Of a stretch of 64,000 nt of DNA, positions 24,328-36,989 are shown piece by piece. Each line of letters opens with the position of its first letter. The first letter of the stretch is position 1. The position numbers and the translations under genes were made by a program. Under the pieces are notes generated by a model. That model saw only the letters and a list, made by a program, of their open reading frames with translations, did not search any database and was not told where the DNA came from. The DNA is from Abelmoschus esculentus (Eukaryota > Streptophyta > Magnoliopsida > Malvales > Malvaceae): the NCBI GenBank assembly GCA_035048815.1, contig JAUCBN010000023.1:7385501-7449500 (forward strand). The letters are read 5' to 3'.

Positions 24328-26099
24328 ATTCTGTAAACCAAAACAAATATTTACAAAATTCACATGCTTACAAAATACTTAAAAAAGACCAAATCCACCG
24401 ATACAAACACATTTCTCACCAGATTATGCTTACATTCTCTTGATGTTTCTAATCAATCTTTGACATGATCATCTAAAACAGACAAAACCAACACCTTTTT
24501 CGGCTCTGTTTCAAAACAACATAAGCAAAATCATCAAACAGTTGTTGCCTGCCGCCCTAATAAACAAAAGCAATGCCATCAAAAATTCCATTTTCCTTTT
24601 GAAGTTTTCAACTTTCAACCTTTAGCTGTTGAATTTTTCACCCACATACCATAATATGAAAAAAGGATATAAATTTGGCACACTACAAGCATAAAGGAAA
24701 TATTTTATGTGAGAAAATGCATGTAAAAGGGAATAAAAGACCCCCAGAATTTAAGCAGGGAACAGTGACCTGCTGCAAATGAAGTTGCAGAGACTGAGAT
24801 CCAAAGCTAAAGAACCTGAAACACAGAAACTGTTTATTAGGTTTGTTTACTGGGGATAATGAAAATTTTAGACCCACTTTTAAAAGTTAATAACAGTTAC
24901 CAAATGAAGGAATCAAAGGTTTGAATGTGTGGCAGTTCTTTCAGTATCAGGTTCCTTTTTTTCTTGGCATAATGATAGTTTAGTCCTCAAAGTTACATCC
25001 TTTAATGATTTGATTCTTATTCTTTATTAATAAGGATCAAATTGACAAAAATGTAAACCTTGAGAGCTAAACTTATGATTATGTTTTTTTTTTCAATTTC
25101 CATTTACATCACTTACCAAAACTGCTCATCTATTTACCATTGTAGTACAGTTTTGCATTAAAGTTCAAGCTTTTAGTGGAAATCATGGGTACTGCCTTGA
25201 GAAGAACCAGTTGCAGTTGCAGATCCCTGTCAAACTCAACTCCCACCATCAAATAATTGATCAAGATTAGGTTTTTTCAATCTGGGTTTTGCAGTAAAGT
25301 AGGTAAAAATTATCAAAGCTGAAAACTAAAGAGTTTAAATGCAGTCACAAGAGTCTTGCAATACATATACATACATATATATATATATATGTGGTGTTAC
25401 TATGCTGATACTACTTTTGGTGCCTATCATAAATGATATTGAATCCTTTCTCAGCTCTTCTTGTGGCCGGTGCACATGTAAAGGTTAAAGCTTTGAATTT
25501 CAAAACCCTTTCCTTTCCGATTACATTTTTATAGTTAATGTCGAGATTCGAACTCATATAAAAAAATATAATATATAAATTAAGGATGCCTACACTTGAT
25601 CTCATTAAATTTGTGAGTATACGATTTTCAACGAGATAATATAAGAAATTTTATAAAAAATATTGGATTAGATCCTCTATTATGGTACAAAATCAACTAT
25701 ATTTAAAAAAATAAAAATAAATAATTTAACTAACTAGCTAAATGTGTAATCTTATATTTTTAAGAAAAATATTAAGACAAATTTAATTTTATTATTTTAA
25801 TGTTTGATTTTAACTCCGTTATATCCGCTAATTCAACAATCATATAAGAAAATAGTGATGCCTTGATGATTAAAAAAAGTTGTTCACCGTCACATCACCG
25901 TCGCAGTTTCCCGTTGAAAGGGGCAGTGAGCATATGGCATGGAAGTAATTTCGGACACATTCTGTAGATTTTTTTGGTTATGTACTTGGGATTTAGAACA
26001 CAGTGTTCTTTGTCTAATAAAGCTTCTAATTATTGTGCTTAATCAGACCAATAAAAGACAAAGGGATCATTTTGAATGAATGAATCTGTGATACCGGCC

Positions 26100-26395
26100 A
26101 ATAGATCCCTCTAAGATTCTTAAAGTTTAAATTTGATCCTTTAATTTAATAGGTTTAATTCACAGATCGACCCCTAAGTTACATCACACTGATATGGATT
26201 ATGCATTGAGACGAGCATTTTAAAGAAAAAAAATCATGTTAGTATTGTAACTTGAATAATTAATTGTGTTAATTACTTGGACTAACGAAAAATAGTATAG
26301 AAGTAGAAACATCCGTGTATGTCGGATTAAAGTAGAACGACTAAATCTCAAATTTTAGTATAATAGAGGGACCAAAATCACAATTGAGCCTTTTT
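26100..26395. repeat. Probable decayed MITE
   Basis: The right end AGAGGGACCAAAATCACAAT is shared with the element at 7045-7320; the left end CCCTCTAAGATTCTTAAAGT is loosely its inverse. Borders approximate. Confidence 0.35.
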
Positions 26396-26425
26396 GCAAT
26401 CAAAATATGAATTATCTGTTGTTGG

Positions 26426-26628
26426 AGAAATTATATCATGGGTCAGTCTCATCACGTCATTTATAAGACTGACCAATGATAATCATTCACTTCATTATTT
26501 TTTAATTTTTAAAGTGAAAATTCACCTGAAAAAAAAAATATGACATGGAAAAGTTGATGAAGTGGGTAGTTATTATTGGTCGGTCTCATAGACACGTGGT
26601 GGGACTGACCCATGATATAATTTTTTCT
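26426..26628. mobile_element. Fold-back MITE, family F1, copy 4 (best preserved)
   Basis: The ends AGAAATTATATCATGGGTCA and TGACCCATGATATAATTTTT are near-perfect inverses. Internal CATTATTTTTTAATTTTTAA and CACGTGGTGGGACTGACC match copy 1 closely. Good template for a family consensus. Confidence 0.8.
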
Positions 26629-28084
26629 GGGGAATGTGAGATGTATGGAAGTTACCCTGTCCCCTCCTTGTCCTAATTGTCTCTTAACTGATCTGATCTG
26701 TGTAATTAATTTCCAATCCTTTAGTTTGGGACATTAATTCTGGCAGATTTGGTCAAAAAATTTAAAAAAAAATGTTTGGCGGAAAGGAATATTATTAGCA
26801 AATGAAGGATAAAAAAATGAATGCGGGGGATATTTAATCTGGGAAAAATTGGAGAATATGGGAGTTGAAAATAAATTCTAGGAAAAATAAAGAAGGTTAT
26901 TTTTTTTTAAATGATAAAAGTTACATTAAATATAAAAATCATTTTCTGCCGAAGATGACCTTGAATATTTAATTATTTTTAAATGAAAAAATATATGACT
27001 CGTTTATTAATGTAAAAAAATAAATTAATTTTATGACATTAGGTAAGAAACGATTTTTTTAATAGAAACCGTTAATTTTATTAAACGAGAAAATACTCAA
27101 TATTATAATAATAATTTACAATCATTATTGTAAACTAAATACATAATTTGAATATTTTCTTAAAATAGCCACTTTAGATCATATAAAGACCATGCATGGA
27201 AAAACTCTAAAAACTCATCCAAAGAATTTATCGAAAAAATAGGCAAGAATCAGTCTGACTGCATCATCAAACGAACCACAAAAGGAGATTAATCTATTAA
27301 AAGACCACTGAGAGTCGCAATTCAGAACTGAGCGTCGCGATAAACTATACGCGAGTACAAACAGCGTATCTAAATTCAATCCGTGGGTCTAAAGCAAGGG
27401 AGATCACCATGATAACAAATAAGCGTCATCTTGAACAGTCGTGGCTTCGTCAGATCCAACCTTAAAAAACAAAAGAAAAGAAAAATCTTGTCAAACGATA
27501 GAAAAAACGTACTAAAAGGTAGACTAGATCATGCCACAAAAGCAAAATAAATTATTAAAAACTAACAAATAATATAAACGAAACGATAGATTCCGATGTT
27601 CGATGACCAATATTAAAATTGGTGCCACCATCAGCACTCAAAGGATAAGAAAAGCAAAAGTGCAGCGCTAAACTCTAGCAGAGAATATCTTACGAGATGA
27701 GACGAGTCAAGTAAAGATGATATGAGATATACGAGAATAAGACGTGTATAAGATCATACTCGCGTTTATTTTACCACCCATAAGTTATAGTAGGGAGAGA
27801 TTATTAGGTAAACCCTTTTCACTACGTCATCTATGATCTAAGCAATCAGACCGTTAATTTTTAAATAACTATTTAATAATTACCCATCCATTAATTATAC
27901 ATGTAGAAAAGAGGTGATAATTTACCTTAAAAGAAATTTATCTCCGTCCAGTCATATACAAAACGAAACAAATTCCCACTAGATCTTCTGTATTGACATC
28001 CTTAAAAATAATAATAATATGTTAAAAAGAAACAAGCAAAAATCTTTTGTTTCTTTTCTGTGCCTTCTTTTGTGTCTCATTTGA

Positions 28085-28215
28085 AAAATTACTAAAAAAT
28101 TAAATTTTAAACCCTAATCCTTATTTTCTATATCTTAGACCCTAAACCCAAAAAATCACCTACCCCTAATTCCCTAAACTCTAACCAAAACTCTAAATCC
28201 TCTAATTCGAAGTGG
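28085..28215. repeat. Degenerate CCCTAAA-type repeat, copy 1
   Basis: Clustered AACCCTAA, ACCCTAAACCC, CCCTAAACTCTAAC and CTCTAAATCC units resemble the plant telomere repeat. The whole block aligns with 51795-51905, so it is a dispersed element rather than a random run. Confidence 0.55.
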
Positions 28216-28886
28216 AGACATAGATGGGACATGGTGAGAAGGGGTAGACGATTTTAACAAAAAAAAAAAACACGGTTCTCAATGATAGCCAATAAGATCG
28301 TGACATGTAATAGATGATAATATGATAACGTGACACAAGACATGTTATTATTGACCAACATTGCTAGCCTTTTTTAAACACAGATAATATTTTCGGGGTA
28401 AACTATGACGAAACGATAGTTTAGGTACAACTTTTTCCAAAAAAGAAATTTTAAAGTACCTAAGTGAGAATCTGTACATAGTTTAGGGATCAATTTGTAA
28501 ATAAAGCCTTCTCCAAAACATCTTCAACTACCGAGCCATGACAGTTAACTGAACAAAACTCCAACTACAATGAGGCTGGTGAAAGAGATAAAAATGGTGG
28601 ACCAATTTGTATATTCTTCCCTGATATTTTGGAAAAAGATTTGTCCTGTCTTAACAAACGACCATTTTTAGTGTTTTGCTGTTTCATGTTGGATAGCTGA
28701 ACGTCAAATTTATGCTCAACGTTGATGCTGTTTTACTGCAAAAAAACAGATGAACAATCTTAACCACTTGACAGCTTGTATCTCTTCAGTACAGCAGAAA
28801 ACTACATCCTTTTGGTTTCAATTGCCAGCCTCTCATTTCAATGGAGGAGTTTCTCCTACACTGAACAAGGGGAATTCATGTTTATT

Positions 28887-28893
28887 TATAAAA
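28887..28893 (+). promoter_or_regulatory. Probable TATA box of the RopGEF gene
   Basis: TATAAAA 105 bp upstream of the ATG, followed by a pyrimidine-rich leader (TTTCTTCTTCAACTCTTCTC). If used, the upstream ATGs before 28887 are outside the transcript. Confidence 0.5.
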
Positions 28894-28991
28894 TCGGTTT
28901 CGGCTTTGTTTCTTCTTCAACTCTTCTCTGTGAAAAAAAGAAACCGAAGAAGAAACACAGAGAGAAAAGAAGCTTACTTGAAGATTGAAAG

Positions 28992-31158
28992 ATGGTTCGG
29001 GCATTGACTCGTCGGTACAGCACTCACAACTCGGGATCTTTCCGAATCATGAGTATGCTTGACAGTCCAGGGAAGCACCACCACCAGAAAGATCTGATCC
29101 CCGGTGCTAATGATCATGCAAATCATGTAGATTATAACCTGCCAGAAAAAACAATCGATCACCAACATATAGGAGATTGCTGGCCAGGAACTCCTCTAGA
29201 GAGGCCACCAACAGGTGCACAATTCAGCATGTTTCATGATTTTCTTTCCTACCAAACACACTCGAGATTCAATTTCTTGCTAAAGATTTTCATCTAATAT
29301 ATATATTTTTTGGGTTTGATATAGAAATGGATATGATGAAGGAAAAGTTTGCTAAGTTGCTTTTGGGTGAAGATATGTCAGGAGGAGGAAAAGGTGTTTC
29401 TTCAGCTCTGGCTTTGTCAAATGCAGTAACAAATTTAGCAGGTACAATATTTCTATCTAAAATCGAATAACCATATGCAGAAGTTTACATTCAGAAATTA
29501 AAATAGGAAGAAAAAAAAAAGAAATCCAGAAATTTTGGGTCGACCTCATCGATCTTCTAGCTTTTCCTTTCGGTTTCCATGATGAAAAATCTTGATAAGT
29601 TTTGATCCTGTTGGCCAATGGTAATGCAGCATCCGTTTTCGGAGAACAAGTAAAGTTAGGACCTATGGCTCCGGAAACAAAAGCAAGGTGGAGAAGAGAA
29701 ATGGATTGGCTTCTATCAGTAACTGATCACATTGTCGAATTTGTTCCTTCACAGCAGAAAACGAAGAATGGAACAAACATGGAGGTAACATATATCTCTC
29801 CGAAAAAAAAACACAATTGTTCAAACTATCACTTCTGTTTCTAACAATTTGTTTCAAACTTGATAGATTATGGTCACTAGACAAAGGAGTGATCTGCTTG
29901 TGAATATACCTGGCCTACGCAAACTCGACACAATGCTTATTGTGAGTAACTTTCTCCTTTTAGTAACCTGCAAAAGATCATTTCATGACAAAGCAGTTGT
30001 TGATCAAATTTATAATGAAAACAGGAGACTCTAGACAACTTTGGAGAAGAACAAGATTTTTGGTATGCGTCCAAAAATGATGATCAAGAGAACGAAAACG
30101 GCCATAGGGGTGGAAAATGGTGGCATCCGACTGTTAAGGTACCTGCAAACGGGTTACCGGAAGCATCACGAAAGTGGCTGCAGTGTCAAAAGGAGTCAAT
30201 GAATCAGGTTCTAAAAGCAGCTATTGCTATCAATGCTGAAGTCCTATCTGAGATGGAGATCCCCGAAAGCTACATTGATTCCCTCCCCAGGGTAAAGAAA
30301 TAAAAACTCCCCATCAACTGAATAAAATCTTTTAATCGTTTTGTTAGTCACCTTAATAGTTCTTCTCCATCATTTCTATGCAGAACGGAAGATCAAGCCT
30401 CGGCGATTCAATATATAAAGGCATTACGGTGGATCACTTCGATCCATTGCAGTTCCTTGCAACCATGGACTTGTCAACTGAACACAAAGTTCTAGAGTTT
30501 AAGAATAGGATTGAGGCCTCCGTCATCATTTGGAAGAGGAAGTTGCAACATAAAGATGGAAGATCTTCTTGGGGTTCGGGTGTCAGCTTGGAAAAGAGGG
30601 AAGTCTTCGAGGAGAGGGCCGAGATTATCTTAATCTTGTTAAAGCAGCTCTTCCCGGGTCTTCCACAATCTGCACTTGATATATCTAAGATACAATATAA
30701 TAGGGTAAAGCATGCAAAGCATTTCAGTTTCTTTTTTAACTTTTCCTAAGTATATCCAAGGTTGATAAACTAACTAGGTATTGATTTCACAGGATGTAGG
30801 ACACGCTATCCTGGAGAGCTATTCAAGGATTCTAGAGAGCTTGGCGTTCAATGTCATGTTGAGAATTGAGGATGTCCTTCATGCTGACTGCCTTACTCAA
30901 ACATCATCACCGGAAAGATTTGAGGGGTCCTCTAGCTCCACTGATGAAGACACAATCACGACGAGTGCTACAGGCGGACCGACACTCTCGGATTTCATGG
31001 GTTGGGCTGTTGCTCCCAGAAGGAGAAATTCAACTGATCTAGAAATCTACTTTAAGGGTGATAGTGACAAAAAAACGTCCAAACCGAACTCAAAGAAATC
31101 TCACTATCTAGAGAAGCTTGAAAACAGTGGCCTAAGAAGTCACAGTCCTCATGATTGA
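28992..31158 (+). CDS. PRONE-domain Rho-of-plants exchange factor (RopGEF)
   Basis: RopGEFs catalyse GDP release from ROP GTPases at the plasma membrane, linking receptor kinases to polarity signalling. Seven exons, 28992-29214, 29325-29441, 29630-29784, 29867-29941, 30025-30291, 30384-30704 and 30793-31158, all with GT-AG sites, give 507 residues, the usual size. The variable N-terminus covers residues 1-75. The PRONE domain runs from about 77 to 440 and includes MMKEKFAKLLLGEDMSG, VKLGPMAPETKARWRREMDW, KWWHPTVKVP (221-230), WKRKL, GLPQSALDISKIQYN and DVGHAILESYSRILESLAFN. The short C-terminal tail has TLSDFMGWAV and a basic end, and varies among family members. No lesion seen. Subfamily number not assignable by eye. 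Confidence 0.93.
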
Positions 31159-31705
31159 TAGATAGGAGACAAAGAAATGCAATAACTGCAAGACGAGGAT
31201 ATATATTTATATATACTTGGAGAGAAAGCTTCCCTTATGTAACTGATTTTTAGAGCTTTGTGCTATTCTTCCTTCCGAATTTGGACAGGGAGGCGGCTTT
31301 GTGACTCATTTAAGATTTGATGTATTCGAGAACTGCTTTCTGTCTGTCTTCATCTAGTAACTGTTCTGTCAAATTATCTGCTCTTCAAGTTATGTAACTT
31401 TTGCCTCCGTTGCGCCACAAAATACTTGTCTTTTCAAAAGACTACCTTCAGAAAGGCTATTGTGAAAGAGGGATTAATTGGTTTTCATTTCTTAAAGCAC
31501 ATGCGCCCAAGTAAATCGAATAATAAATCTTCAAATCATATCAGTAGCAACAGATTAGCTTAAATCAACAGGAAATGAAATGTAGGGTTTGAAACATTTA
31601 ATAGTATCAATAGGACATCACGAACAGACACCGGCAGAAGACCCCAAATAAGAAAAATTAACCAAACTATACGAGACTTTAAGTAAATTAAATTGTTTTT
31701 TTACC
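31159..31705. other. Region 3' of the RopGEF gene
   Basis: Probably RopGEF 3' UTR to roughly 31400, then unassigned sequence. The genes on either side converge here. Confidence 0.45.
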
Positions 31706-31861
31706 TCATGCTGAACCAGAGACACTTTCATTGAAAATGAGTTTTGCTATGAATTTTTTATCTGTACATGTGAACAATAAAAGTGGCACTCCTTCAGTGT
31801 CAAGTTCATGCTTGTCTATGAGTTTTCGCTGGACTTGAAGCAATATTGGAAGCCCTGCAAC
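31706..31861 (-). other. Orphan exon-like ORF downstream of PRORP1
   Basis: On the minus strand a good acceptor (CATTTTCTCTATTATTGCAG) precedes an open frame starting VAGLPILLQVQRKLIDKH, containing GVPLLLFTCTDKKF, and ending in TGA at 31706. I do not recognise the family. It could be an alternative last exon of PRORP1, whose stop is 600 bp upstream, or the relic of another gene. I found no frame-compatible join to PRORP1 exon 7. Confidence 0.3.
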
Positions 31862-32460
31862 CTGCAATAATAGAGAAAATGATTGGGGACCACCGAGGAT
31901 CGAGCTAATATGTACACACACACACATATATATATCACTGTAATGCTGCATAGATGAAGAGAGTTGACAGTACCTGTGGTCTTCATTCAATTTTTCAATA
32001 GTTGCTATCAGTATATGGAGAAAGAGAGCTAATTAACAGAAATAATAAGAACTTAATGCGCAGAGGAAACTGCTAGTTATAGACATAATCAAAAGGGGTG
32101 AATATGCATGTCACTGACCTGCAAATGATTGCTAACCTCAGAGATAGTTTAATAGATATCATCAGCAAAACCTACTCTTGGCAAAAAGGAACAGAATGAT
32201 TTCTTCATATTAAAAGAACAAAAAGGATTTTTGAATGTGAACAAAGTTGCACTTTCATATGAAGAAATTGAAACCTTACTCCTTTCTCAACCCACCCTGT
32301 TTTCTCCAGAAAGAAATACCCTTCAATGGACAAGAACCTTGCTAATTAAAAATGCATTGATATAAACTCAGCTCAGGAGCTTCGAAACTATAAAATTACA
32401 AAGTGATTCCATCTGACAGTTCATTAAAACTTCCAAAACTTTACAAGAAAGACATGTGTC

Positions 32461-35400
32461 TCATATTTGAAAATCAATTACACAGTTGCCAAGAATCTCC
32501 GCGGCCTCTATTTCTGATAGAATCGTGTGCTGATCTGAGCGGACGAAAGCAAATGAAATATCAGTGATGTTTTTGTATATTTCCTCAGCAAGCCTTTTTG
32601 TTTTATCATAATTGCCATCATTTAATGGAGGGGTGTTGGAATTGACTTTGGTTTGAGTGGTTGACTTTGCATGTTCTTTGTCATCGTTAAGAGGCTGTGA
32701 ATCTGTCACACAAGAAAACACCGTGTAAACATGTCAATAAGACACCATAAAGGAAAATCTGCTTTAACCTTCCTAAGCAGATCATCAATTTAAGTTAAAG
32801 AAGTGATTGAACTAACTTGCCTTTCTCGGAACATCGGAAAGAAATGCAAATTGCATGCATGCTATTACTATGTGAATACTATGTAAGTCTCAGAAAAAAG
32901 CTTTATTCGGATAGAAATAACAGAACAGAAAATAATATTAGCAATTAGTTAACACAGGCAATGGAAGGTGAAATAAGAGATCCATATAAATTTTCAAGTG
33001 AAGAACCATTGATGAACTAAGTTCCGTATTACCTTCAGTTAGGGTAGCGGAATCTTCCTTCATGACATGCGAGTTTGCTCGTCTAATGCATAACCATGTT
33101 CTTCCAGAATCATAATCAAGTTCAGATGCAATGGGAATATGCCAGTGGCCTTTCTCTGATTCCTGTTTACATGAATTAGTTATGAAGATCAATTCAGCAC
33201 ACTTTATAGCTCTATTCTGTCAATTTATGCACTTACATTTTATACAAAAGTTCATAGGAGATTACCTGAATTACGACAGAACATGGAGGAGGCATGTAAA
33301 ATATCGGGCCAGCATTTGAGAAACTGAAATGCACCTTAGATGCAGAAAAATATGGATTCATAGTGAGCATATTCGTTACAAGGTTTATCAACTAGTTGGA
33401 AGTCCTTGGATTCTGGGAGCTTTACTTACTTGATGCCTTTCTTTCCATTTCGGAAAAAAGTCATTTCCCAAAAGTTGAAATGTATGGTCTCTCATCTCGT
33501 CGTTAGTAACAATTAAGCACTTGAACTTGATTGCTGCATACAACCAATACCTGAAGCACAGGTTATTATCCATGACTTTAAATGCATACGCTTTGGAAAA
33601 TTACGTCAGACAAAATAAAACCGTAATGTCTAGATGCAATTATGCAAATAAGCAACCATGCATGTAAGCTGTAGCTTCCGAGCATAATTTCCTACCAATC
33701 ATCATTTGATCCAGTTGGAGTTGCATATAGAGCATCTGCATTTTTCCACTTCTCGATTATTGTTTTATTTACAGGCTCATCCATTTTCCGTCCAGTGATC
33801 CGTCTGTTATGCAAAACAATGAGTGGCCATCTCCTTGATGGAAGTTTCTGCCGTATAGCGTTAACAACAGCGTTGACCTAAAGAATTTACCATAAGAGAG
33901 ATCTAAAACAATCATGAAAAAGAAAAAGAAAACAATATGGTGAATTGTCTTTGTTTAAGCCAAACTAACCTTTGATGGCATGAATCTTTTCTGACTGAAC
34001 AGACCTACATTAGCTGCATCAACCACAGCTTCAAACGGTCCATAGTAATCGAGCCATTTCTGTGAAAAAGTAAATTTACCACTTAATCAAAACTTATGTA
34101 AATGATTGTAATGATTTAAAAATATGTCAATATGCTTTTTCATGCCTGAAACTTTTGAAAACTGAAGTTCTTCTCTCTTTTTATAGCTATAGATGCAACT
34201 GATTCAGCAAACTTCTCTGTTTCTACAGGATCGAGATCTATTAAAGCCAACTTTTCCCCACAACATTTACATAAGGCATCGTCTCCAATAATCGTATGTG
34301 AAATACTCCACCTTCCTTTACCCAACCAACCCTGCCCATGCCAGCCTCCACCTCCATTTTCAATTGATTCCTTTATCAATCTTTGATCTACTTTTCGCTT
34401 CCCCACTTTCGAGGCTGCCTTGCTTTCAAACCATTTAACAATTACGTCTGCGGTAGAAGGCAACACTTGTCTCACACTTGTTCTTAGTTTATGCAGTAAA
34501 TAGTACACTTTGTCACCTTTTCCAGCTCCTATGCTTACTCTTAAGAGTGCCTCCAGTTCAGGCTCTTCTGGCTGAACACCATGCTCCAACATATGTTTCT
34601 CAACTTCGAAAGCTTTGTCGAAGTCTCCCTTAGTGCAAAAAACAGACAGAGCAGGACTGTAAGACCGCAATCTAGGATTTATACCCAGCGGCTTCATTTG
34701 TTTCACCATATCAAATGCCATGTTTCCATTTCCCATCGACATTGCCATTCTTGCCACTGCCGTCAATGTCGCCTCATTCATCGGGACATTATCCGAACAC
34801 ATCTTTTCATATATCTCGAATCCCTTAACCAGTGCATACTTCTTGACATCTTCACTAACCCAAATTTCATCACCACCTAGATAACTAGAACCTTCTGAAA
34901 GTTGAGAATAAGGCTTAGCAGACCCATTCGAAAACCGATTCAAGTTCTTCTCAGAGAAAGTACTATCCATATGATCAAAACTTGTTCTACCACTACCAAC
35001 AACCAATTCAGAAGAACTAGAATTCACACTATCATTAGAAATTTGCAACATATTTAAAGTTCGGTTACCACTACCACTTTTAGCAGGTTGAACAAAGCCC
35101 ACAGCAGCAGAAGAGCAAAGATACAAAAGCACAGCATAATGATACTGCCCCATTGTAGTTCCTTCTTTTAGAGCTTTATCATACAGCTGAATTGCACCCA
35201 TCACATCCCCTCTCTTTGAACACATATCCAACTGACCCCTCAAATTTACTGAAGGAGAATTAACCTTATATTTCTTAGACTTCAATGAAGAACCCTCAGA
35301 CCCCATTTTTCTTGCGACCTTATACTTCGAAAACCTCTTGTTCTCAGCCTTCCCTTCCAAGACAGAACTGAAAATGTTGTCCAAGTTGTTTCTTTCATCT

Positions 35401-35720
35401 CCACCATTTCCAGACCTTGAAGAACTAAACCCAGAACCAGTTCCTTTCCCAGTATTAAAATTTGTAACCTTTCTTGAAGCTTCATGGTCTTTTGTGGATA
35501 ACTTTGCATTAAAGTGGTGTCTGAATCTTCTAGCGTGTGTTGTTCTATGTACAAAAAGTTGAGAAATTTGGTGTTTTGGTGGAGGGGAGGGGTAAAGGAA
35601 ATGAGAGAAACAATGGAAGTTGAAAGCAGTTAAGGATGAAGGGTTCTTACAGAGAGTGATGGAAAGGAAGTGTCTTTGCTGTTGTAGTTGCTGCGTAGTG
35701 GTGAAAGTAAAGGAAGCCAT
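32461..35720 (-). CDS. PRORP1: Proteinaceous RNase P 1 (organellar PRORP)
   Basis: Cuts the 5' leader from precursor tRNAs without an RNA subunit, in mitochondria and chloroplasts. Exons 35720-34146, 34059-33970, 33877-33696, 33550-33430, 33334-33266, 33162-33033 and 32702-32461 join in frame to 802 residues. The N-terminus is Ser/Arg-rich like a transit peptide; PPR repeats follow, with YSPALSVFCTKGDFDKAFEV among them. Zinc ligands C484, C487, H687 and C704 and metal-binding D539, D614, D615 and D633 keep exactly the spacings I recall for Arabidopsis PRORP1 (C344, C347, H548, C565; D399, D474, D475, D493), so the enzyme should be active. Intron 1 appears to use a GC donor. About 100 residues after C704 extend the tail beyond the Arabidopsis protein. 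Confidence 0.92.
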
Positions 35721-36985
35721 GTGTGGTCGTTAGGACACCTTTCGTTTTGTCCTTATGAAATTATCTCGAATTAAAAACTAAAGGATTATTATATAAATTG
35801 GTGCCTGAACTTAGTATTTTTTATTAAATTAGTGCCTGAATTTAGAAACTTTTCTCAAATGAATATTTGAATCTGAAAAGAATTCTCATATTGATAGAAA
35901 ATAATTATGATATTTTCATTTTGACCAGCCAACATCACATTAATAATGTGATTGATTGTTAAGATGTCAAATCAATGTATGTACTAATTTAACAAAATTG
36001 TCAAGTTTAGATGTCAATTTAAAAAATATTATAAGTTTCAGTGTCAATCTGTATAATAAGGTAAAACTAAATAAAATTCTTCCCATTGAAAAAAAAAATC
36101 CCATTTTGCAATCCATTAGGTATAGAATACTAAATTAGAATATTCTCTAGTCACATTTTCCCAAAAATAATGTTATACCTTTTTAAAAAAAATGTTGTGG
36201 TTCTGTTTACCCTCTTTTTAAGCTATAATGTTAAAATTTATATTTTAATATTTGATTAAATAATTATTTATTTTTTATATTTTATAAATATTTTTTTGAT
36301 TTTCAAAAACTTTACTAATAGTTAATCATTCGTATTTTGTTAGTAGATATTAAAAGTAAACACTAATCACAAATTTTAAAATTATTTCATATTTAAAACA
36401 AGAATCAAACATTTGACTATTAATTAAAATATAATATTTTTTTACAAATATTTTAACTCGTAATATTTTACTTCATCAAAATATTTAATTGGTGATGTGA
36501 TATGATGTAAAATAGTTTATTAAACTAATTCTACTTAGTTAATTTTAGCAAGTTTATATCATCTAACACCTAGTAGACATTAACTATCAAATTCAAAATC
36601 TGAACTGATCACACTTGTTACATGCCTAATAAACATGTGTATATATAACAACTTTACTCAAAAGATATTAAACGCGCATACGCATACACATGCACATGAA
36701 GCCATAGTATATACTCCAGAAAGATATTCATAGTACCGCACCAATGTTGCATGCGAGATGGGGTGATACACAACGAGTGCAATTTATGGACGTCTATGCT
36801 GATGGTCAATCGAAGCCAATAACATGTAAAGAGTTTATGATCGAAGGTCGGAACAGTTGGGATGAACGCAGAGTTAGATAAGTATTTAGACAAGTTGATA
36901 ACACTGCTATTTTGAATTATTCAATTGTGAATCGGAGAACGGACACACTTATTTGAGGAAATCACTCGAGTGGTTGTATTCGATA
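35721..36985. other. Intergenic DNA upstream of PRORP1
   Basis: Holds the PRORP1 promoter and AT-rich sequence. The part from about 36650 to 36985 is less AT-rich and may belong to the LINE remnant, but I cannot translate it convincingly. Confidence 0.45.
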
Positions 36986-36989
36986 TGAT

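Larger units (their letters stand above)
24331..28886. other. Intergenic region between divergent TRM-like and RopGEF genes
   Basis: Holds both promoters. Besides the repeats listed separately there is an (AT)n tract near 25374-25391 and low-complexity AT sequence. The area around 27200-27800 is less AT-rich but shows no sustained coding frame. Confidence 0.5.

Noticed and set aside
28085..28215. Interstitial telomere
   Set aside because: Units are too degenerate and the block aligns with a second locus, indicating a dispersed repeat.
28776..28988. 70-codon upstream ORF ending three bases before the RopGEF ATG
   Set aside because: A TATA box at 28887-28893 lies inside it, so its start is probably not transcribed, and its composition looks like random 5' flank.
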